Shown piece after piece: positions 59,648-64,000 of a DNA stretch of 64,000 nt. Under the pieces are notes generated by a model that did no database searches, had not been told where the DNA came from, and saw only the letters and a list, made by a program, of their open reading frames with translations. Made by a program: the position numbers and the translations under genes. Within the stretch, counting starts at the first letter, position 1. Each line of letters starts with the position of its first letter. This DNA is from Terriglobia bacterium (GTDB lineage: Bacteria > Acidobacteriota > Terriglobia > Bryobacterales > Bryobacteraceae), in NCBI GenBank assembly GCA_020073265.1, contig JAIQFN010000006.1:1-64000 (forward strand), given 5' to 3'.

Positions 59648-61446
59648 GACATCCGCGCGCCCAAGCGCTCGGGGACTTCACCGCCGATTCGCGCACCATC
59701 CCCATCTCGCTGCTGGCGATCCTTATCGGAGTTTTGAGCACTGGGGTGGCCTGGGCTCTGCTCCGGCTGATCGGCCTCTTCACCAATCTTTTTTACTACC
59801 ATCGCTGGAACTTTCAACTGGTATCGCCGGCCGGGAATCACTTGGGACCGTGGGCCATTCTGGTCCCCATCGCGGGTGCGCTGGTGATCGGATTGATGGC
59901 GCGCTACGGCTCGGAAAGGATCCGCGGGCACGGCATACCGGAAGCGATTGAATCGATCCTGATCAACGGCAGCCGGGTGCAGCCTCGATTGGCGATTCTG
60001 AAGCCGCTCTCGTCTGCGATTTCGATCGGCAGCGGCGGCCCGTTTGGCGCCGAAGGGCCGATCATCATGACGGGCGGCGCGTTTGGATCGATGATCGCGC
60101 AGTTCTTCCATCTCACCAGCGCCGAGCGTAAGACGCTGCTGGTGGCGGGAGCGGCGGCGGGCATGTCGGCCACGTTCGCGTCGCCGGTCGCCGCGGTGCT
60201 GCTCTCGGTCGAACTGCTGCTGTTCGAATGGAAGCCGCGCAGCCTGGTTCCGGTGGCGCTGGCCAGTGCGGCCGCCGGCGCGGCCCGCCGCTACATTCTG
60301 GGGCTCGGCCCGCTGTTTCCCGTTCCGAATCATCCCAGCTTCATCGGACCCGAAGGATTGCTGGGCTGCGCGATTTGCGGACTCCTGGCCGGAGCGCTCT
60401 CGGTGTTGTTGACGGGCGCGGTCTACGCCGCCGAAGACGCTTTCGCCAAGCTGCCCATTCACTGGATGTGGTGGCCGGCCATCGGAGGCCTGGTAGTGGG
60501 CGCCGGCGGCCTGGTCTTTCCACAGGCTTTGGGCGTCGGCTATGACACTATCGGCGCGCTCTTGCAAGGCAACGTGGTGACCGGCACGATCGTAGGCATC
60601 CTGCTGGTGAAATCGGTGATCTGGGCCGTGTCGCTCGGATCGGGAACCTCGGGTGGAGTGCTGGCGCCGCTGCTGATGATGGGCGGCGCGCTGGGCGGCA
60701 TCGAGACCATGTTCCTGCCCAACTTGGGCGGCGGATTCTGGCCGCTGGTCAGCATGGGCGCCATCCTGGGAGGCACCATGCGGTCGCCGCTCACGGGCAT
60801 CATCTTTGCGCTGGAGCTGACTCACGACATCAACGTGCTCTTGCCGCTGCTGGTAGCCAGCGTGATCGCGCATGCGTTCACGGTGCTGGTGCTGAAGCGG
60901 TCGATTCTGACCGAAAAGGTAGCGCGGCGTGGATACCACTTGAGCCGCGAATATGCCGTGGATCCGTTGGAGATTTTGTTCGTGCGCGACGCCATGCGCA
61001 CCAACCTGGTGGCGTTCAGCTCCGACAACACGCTCGATCAGGTGAGGACCAGCCTGAACGCTCAGCGCGGCACGCGCGGGCAGCATCTTTATCCGGTAGT
61101 GGATGAAAAGCGGCACTTGTACGGAGTCATCACCCGGAAGCAACTGCACAAATTCCTGGCCGATCCGAAGCCGGCCAGGCGGACGCTGGCCGATCTGGCG
61201 ACGGATCCGTTGGTGGCGTATCCGGACGAGCCTTTGCGCGTAGTGGTGTACCGGATGGCGGAGTCGGGATTGACGCGTTTTCCGGTGGTGGACCGCGGCG
61301 ACCATCGCAAGCTGGTGGGCATGATCGGACTGCGCGACCTGCTGTCGGCCAGGGCGCGAAATCTTGAGGAGGAGCGCAATCGGGAGCGGGTGCTGCGCAT
61401 CCGTCTGCCGGTGCTGGGCAGCGAACCCCGGCAGACGTCGGTCTAG
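59644..61446 (+). CDS. ClC-family chloride channel/transporter with CBS pair
   Basis: 600 residues. The ClC core (~20-430) contains 'SIGSGGPFGAEGPIIMTGG', with the gating Glu in the G-x-E-G-P loop, and 'SLGSGTSGGVLAPLLMMGGALG', the GxFxP-like selectivity segment. 'GGTMRSPLTGIIFALELT' is the third conserved loop. Two CBS domains follow (~450-590; 'LYPVVDEKRHLYGVITRKQL', 'TRFPVVDRGDHRKLVGMIG'), probably binding nucleotides. Presence of the gating Glu fits an H+/Cl- exchanger, but the proton-glutamate on the inner side is not evident. ATGA overlap with marR. Confidence 0.9.
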   Translation: MRHPRAQALGDFTADSRTIPISLLAILIGVLSTGVAWALLRLIGLFTNLFYYHRWNFQLVSPAGNHLGPWAILVPIAGALVIGLMARYGSERIRGHGIPEAIESILINGSRVQPRLAILKPLSSAISIGSGGPFGAEGPIIMTGGAFGSMIAQFFHLTSAERKTLLVAGAAAGMSATFASPVAAVLLSVELLLFEWKPRSLVPVALASAAAGAARRYILGLGPLFPVPNHPSFIGPEGLLGCAICGLLAGALSVLLTGAVYAAEDAFAKLPIHWMWWPAIGGLVVGAGGLVFPQALGVGYDTIGALLQGNVVTGTIVGILLVKSVIWAVSLGSGTSGGVLAPLLMMGGALGGIETMFLPNLGGGFWPLVSMGAILGGTMRSPLTGIIFALELTHDINVLLPLLVASVIAHAFTVLVLKRSILTEKVARRGYHLSREYAVDPLEILFVRDAMRTNLVAFSSDNTLDQVRTSLNAQRGTRGQHLYPVVDEKRHLYGVITRKQLHKFLADPKPARRTLADLATDPLVAYPDEPLRVVVYRMAESGLTRFPVVDRGDHRKLVGMIGLRDLLSARARNLEEERNRERVLRIRLPVLGSEPRQTSV

Positions 61447-61520
61447 GAGAATTCCAGATCCGGAAGTCTGGCGTTCGCAAGCATGCCGGATTGGAAGGCG
61501 CCGTGATATCCTGGATTCGT

Positions 61521-61730
61521 ATGGCAATTCCCAACGTCAAACGGTTCCGGCCGTTCTGCCCGACCTGCAACGAGAGCTTTACCCTGATGGCCGTTCTGCC
61601 GAAGGACGCCAATGTCGACGCGTATTTGAATGACGCTGTCGCGCGTCACGATCACAAGGCTTTCCAGGAAGCCAAGCAGTTGCACTTCAAGATCCGCGTC
61701 GGCCAACAGAAACAGCGCAAAGCGAAGTAG
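61521..61730 (+). CDS. Small conserved-looking protein with CPTC motif
   Basis: 69 residues from ATG 61521 (MAIPNVKRFRPFCPTCNESF). One CxxC near the N-terminus suggests half a zinc ribbon or a redox site, and the remainder is basic ('KQLHFKIRVGQQKQRKAK'). The frame also has an ATG at 61491. Short, on the plus strand with its neighbours, ending 42 bp before the BNR-repeat gene. I do not recognise the family. Confidence 0.5.
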   Translation: MAIPNVKRFRPFCPTCNESFTLMAVLPKDANVDAYLNDAVARHDHKAFQEAKQLHFKIRVGQQKQRKAK

Positions 61731-61772
61731 TAGAGTACAGTTTCCGGCCGCGCACTCCGCTAAAATGGGCGA

Positions 61773-62852
61773 ATGCCCGCTAAGAAAATAACCGTCTGGA
61801 TCGGCACGCGCAAAGGCGCGTTCGCTTTCTCCACTAGCAATCGCAAAACCTGGACGGCGGAGGGCCCGTTCCTTCGCGGCCAGGAAGTGAATCACGTTTC
61901 CCAGGACCCCCGCCAGCCGAAGCGGCTGTACGCGGCGGTGAACAGCGCATGGTTCGGCCCGCACATCCACGCCTCCACCAACGGCGGAAAAACCTGGAAG
62001 CTTTCCGAAAAAGGACTGGAGCTGAAATGCGTTCCCGGCCAGTCGATCAAGCGCATGTGGCATATCCAGGCTGGGCACGCGGACGAACCGGGCGTGGTGT
62101 ATGCCGGCGCCGATCCGGGAGCGCTGTTCAAGAGTCACGATTGGGGCGCGAGCTGGGAAGAAGTGCCGGGACTGACCAATCACCCCAGCCGCGACAAGTG
62201 GGGACCGGGCGGCGGCGGGATGATGGTGCACTCCATCCAATGCCTGGGCAAGGGCCGCGTGATCGTGGGCATCTCGGTGGCCGGAGCATTTCGAAGCTTC
62301 GATGGAGGCGCAACCTGGGCGCCGTTCAACACCGGCGTGCTGGCGGATTTCCAACCCGACAAGTACCCCGAAGTCGGCGTGTGCGTGCACAAGTTGCTGG
62401 CGCATCCGAAGGATCCCGAGTCGCTGTACCAGCAGAACCACTGCGGGCTGTATCGCGCCAAGCTGACGGCGGACCGCTGGACCGACATATCGCGCGGGAT
62501 GCCGACGCGTTTCGGATTCGGTCTGGCTGTTCCGGCGGCCGAACCGCTGAGCATGTTCACGGTGCCGATCGAGTCGCCGCAGTATCGCTGCAATCCGGAG
62601 GGCAAGTTCCGAGTGGCGCGCACTCGCGACGCGGGCAAGACCTGGAAGCTGCTGACGCGTGGACTGCCGCAGCGCAACGCGCATCTGCTGGTGCTGCGGG
62701 AAGCCATGACGTCGGACGCGCTGGATCCGGCCGGCGTCTACGTCGGGACCGCGTCCGGACAGGTGTTCTACACGCGCGACGGGGGCGACAACTGGCAGAT
62801 CCTGGCCGATAGTCTTCCGTCCGTGTATTCGGTTTCCGTAGCGTCCGCGTAA
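61773..62852 (+). CDS. BNR/sialidase-like beta-propeller protein
   Basis: 359 residues, cytoplasmic by lack of a signal peptide. Asp-box/BNR repeats recur: 'ASTNGGKTWKLS', 'KSHDWGASWEEV', 'RSFDGGATWAPF', 'RTRDAGKTWKLL' and 'YTRDGGDNWQIL', marking a six-bladed propeller. Related proteins are annotated as exo-alpha-sialidase or glycosyl hydrolase, but the catalytic Arg triad of true sialidases is not evident, so enzymatic activity is doubtful. Stands alone upstream of lpdA. Confidence 0.8.
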   Translation: MPAKKITVWIGTRKGAFAFSTSNRKTWTAEGPFLRGQEVNHVSQDPRQPKRLYAAVNSAWFGPHIHASTNGGKTWKLSEKGLELKCVPGQSIKRMWHIQAGHADEPGVVYAGADPGALFKSHDWGASWEEVPGLTNHPSRDKWGPGGGGMMVHSIQCLGKGRVIVGISVAGAFRSFDGGATWAPFNTGVLADFQPDKYPEVGVCVHKLLAHPKDPESLYQQNHCGLYRAKLTADRWTDISRGMPTRFGFGLAVPAAEPLSMFTVPIESPQYRCNPEGKFRVARTRDAGKTWKLLTRGLPQRNAHLLVLREAMTSDALDPAGVYVGTASGQVFYTRDGGDNWQILADSLPSVYSVSVASA

Positions 62853-62950
62853 GACGCCGGCCCAGGAAGTTCGCTCCGCATTCGCGCGAATCGTGGCGAC
62901 AACACGCCGCATCTATAGTTCTTGGCGAAATTCGTTATCCTGAAAATAAA

Positions 62951-64000
62951 ATGACCTACGATTTGATCGTGATCGGGAGCGGCCCGGGCGGCTACTCCGC
63001 GGCGATTCGCGCGGCCCAGTACGGACTCAAGACCGCACTGGTGGAGAAAGACTCGCGGCTGGGCGGCACCTGCCTGCTGGTGGGATGCATTCCCACCAAG
63101 GCGCTGCTGCACACCGCCGACGTTTGGGAGCATTTCGTGCATTCGGCCGAGGAGGGCATCCAGTGCGACAATCCGAGGCTTGATTACGCGCGGGTGCTCG
63201 ACCGCAAGAACAAGATCGTCGCCAAGCATTCCAAAGGCGTCGAGTTCCTGATGCGGAAGAACAAGATCGACTGGATCAAGGGCTACGCCACGCTGCAGAC
63301 GCGCGGGGCAAATGGATTGCATCGCGTGGAGGTGAAATCGGGCGAAGGCGCCGCGACGCATGAAACCAAGAACGTGATCATCGCGACGGGCTCGGAAGCG
63401 CGCATGCTGCCGGGGCTCGAGCCGGATTCGAAAAGCATTCTCACCAACATCGAGATTCTGGACCTGCCCGGCATTCCCAAGAGCATGCTGATCATCGGCG
63501 CCGGCGCGGTGGGCGTCGAGTTCGCCTCCATCTTCAATCGATTCGGCACCCAGGTCACGGTCATCGAGATGCTGCCGCGAATGGTCCCGATCGAAGACGA
63601 AGAGATCTCCAAGGAACTGGAGCGTTACTTCAAGAAGACCGGCATCCGCTCGGAGACCGGCGCCAAGGCGGAAAACATCACGCGGACCGACGGCGGCGTG
63701 CGCATGTGCGTGTCGATGGCGAACGGCAAGCGCGAGGACATGGAGGCCGAGACGCTGCTGGTGGCGGTGGGACGGAAGCCGAAAACGGACAACATCGGAA
63801 TCGACCAGCTCAAGGTGGAGCTGGATCGCGGATTCATCAAGGTGGACGAATACCAGCGCACCGGCGAGCCGGGGATTTACGCCATCGGCGATGTGGTGGC
63901 CGGAACGCCGCAGCTTGCGCACGTGGCCACCATGGAAGGCATGGTGGCGGTGGCGCACATGGCCGGCAAACCCGCCAAGCCGGTGAATCGCAATCGCATT
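62951..64000 (+). CDS. lpdA: Dihydrolipoyl dehydrogenase, 3' end beyond window
   Basis: The first 350 residues of ~470. FAD-binding 'YDLIVIGSGPGGYSAAIRAAQ', redox disulfide 'GGTCLLVGCIPTKALLH' (CxxxxC), NAD-binding 'MLIIGAGAVGVEFASIFNRFG' and the second FAD motif 'GIYAIGDVVAGTPQLAHVA' are all present; the dimer-interface domain with the catalytic His-Glu is cut off by the window end. E3 component of 2-oxoacid dehydrogenase or glycine cleavage complexes. In the redox loop LLV replaces the common LNV. The gene is open through base 64000. Confidence 0.93.
   Translation, partial: MTYDLIVIGSGPGGYSAAIRAAQYGLKTALVEKDSRLGGTCLLVGCIPTKALLHTADVWEHFVHSAEEGIQCDNPRLDYARVLDRKNKIVAKHSKGVEFLMRKNKIDWIKGYATLQTRGANGLHRVEVKSGEGAATHETKNVIIATGSEARMLPGLEPDSKSILTNIEILDLPGIPKSMLIIGAGAVGVEFASIFNRFGTQVTVIEMLPRMVPIEDEEISKELERYFKKTGIRSETGAKAENITRTDGGVRMCVSMANGKREDMEAETLLVAVGRKPKTDNIGIDQLKVELDRGFIKVDEYQRTGEPGIYAIGDVVAGTPQLAHVATMEGMVAVAHMAGKPAKPVNRNRI

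Noticed and set aside
61773-62852. Functional sialidase
   Set aside because: Asp-box repeats are clear, but no convincing Arg triad or catalytic Tyr/Glu pair is visible; described only as a BNR propeller.

Overview
The window looks like chromosome of a soil acidobacterium of the Solibacter/Bryobacter type. The evidence is an 831-residue ADOP-type duplicated orphan permease, remnants of two protein families defined from Solibacter (TIGR03435 and TIGR03437), a secreted PQQ dehydrogenase, secreted proteins with 'DGKPDLSGVW', and many small double-hairpin repeats. The first ~2.87 kb does not fit. It is visibly richer in G+C and encodes ten 92-residue HAMP-type units of a giant sensor kinase that stops abruptly inside an opposite-strand quinoprotein gene. 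I read that point as a chimeric or rearranged junction.

Layout. 1-2.87 kb: truncated poly-HAMP sensor kinase. 2.87-9.7 kb (minus): truncated PQQ dehydrogenase, M28 peptidase, ADOP permease, M20 peptidase. 9.7-13.0 kb: gene-turnover zone with a TIGR03435 tail, an ANT(3'')-like nucleotidyltransferase, a methyltransferase, a DUF3592 protein and a TIGR03437 tail. 13.0-19.6 kb: MddA-like methyltransferase, small catalase, secreted unknown, then perR-katG with a palindromic operator. 19.6-21.7 kb: a two-gene HEPN module bracketed by two copies of the katG 3' end, plus a further katG scrap. 21.7-33.7 kb: folD, ASCH protein, DUF2971 protein, ligD, EamA transporter, PfkB kinase, and a tight TauE/SafE-MCP-Cache-porin operon.

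33.85-38.22 kb: an IetAS-type defence cassette (AAA+ ATPase plus subtilisin-like protease, the latter frameshifted). It is bracketed by two copies of the 3' end of the neighbouring 1172-residue flavoprotein gene. 38.1-46.5 kb: that GltD/PyrK-like fusion, a WG-repeat protein, two orphan antitoxin-like genes, a Tat-exported VOC protein, a cyclase, thiD and an FtsB-like gene. 46.6-53.5 kb: cutA and a five-gene efflux operon with three HlyD-type adaptors, an FtsX/MacB-type permease and TolC, but no ATPase. 53.7-64 kb: HSL-type esterase, Rieske plus cytochrome b/c fusion, glnB/K-amt, PilZ, marR-clc, a BNR-repeat protein and the start of lpdA.

The most interesting pattern is that two unrelated two-gene conflict modules (HEPN pair; IetAS) sit immediately downstream of a housekeeping or redox gene and are each followed by a second, slightly diverged, in-frame copy of that gene's 3' end. 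This is the footprint of integration at gene 3' ends, yet no recombinase is visible. A second pattern is that double-hairpin repeats have become the ends of host proteins: the M28 N-terminus, the EamA C-terminus and the ThiD start.
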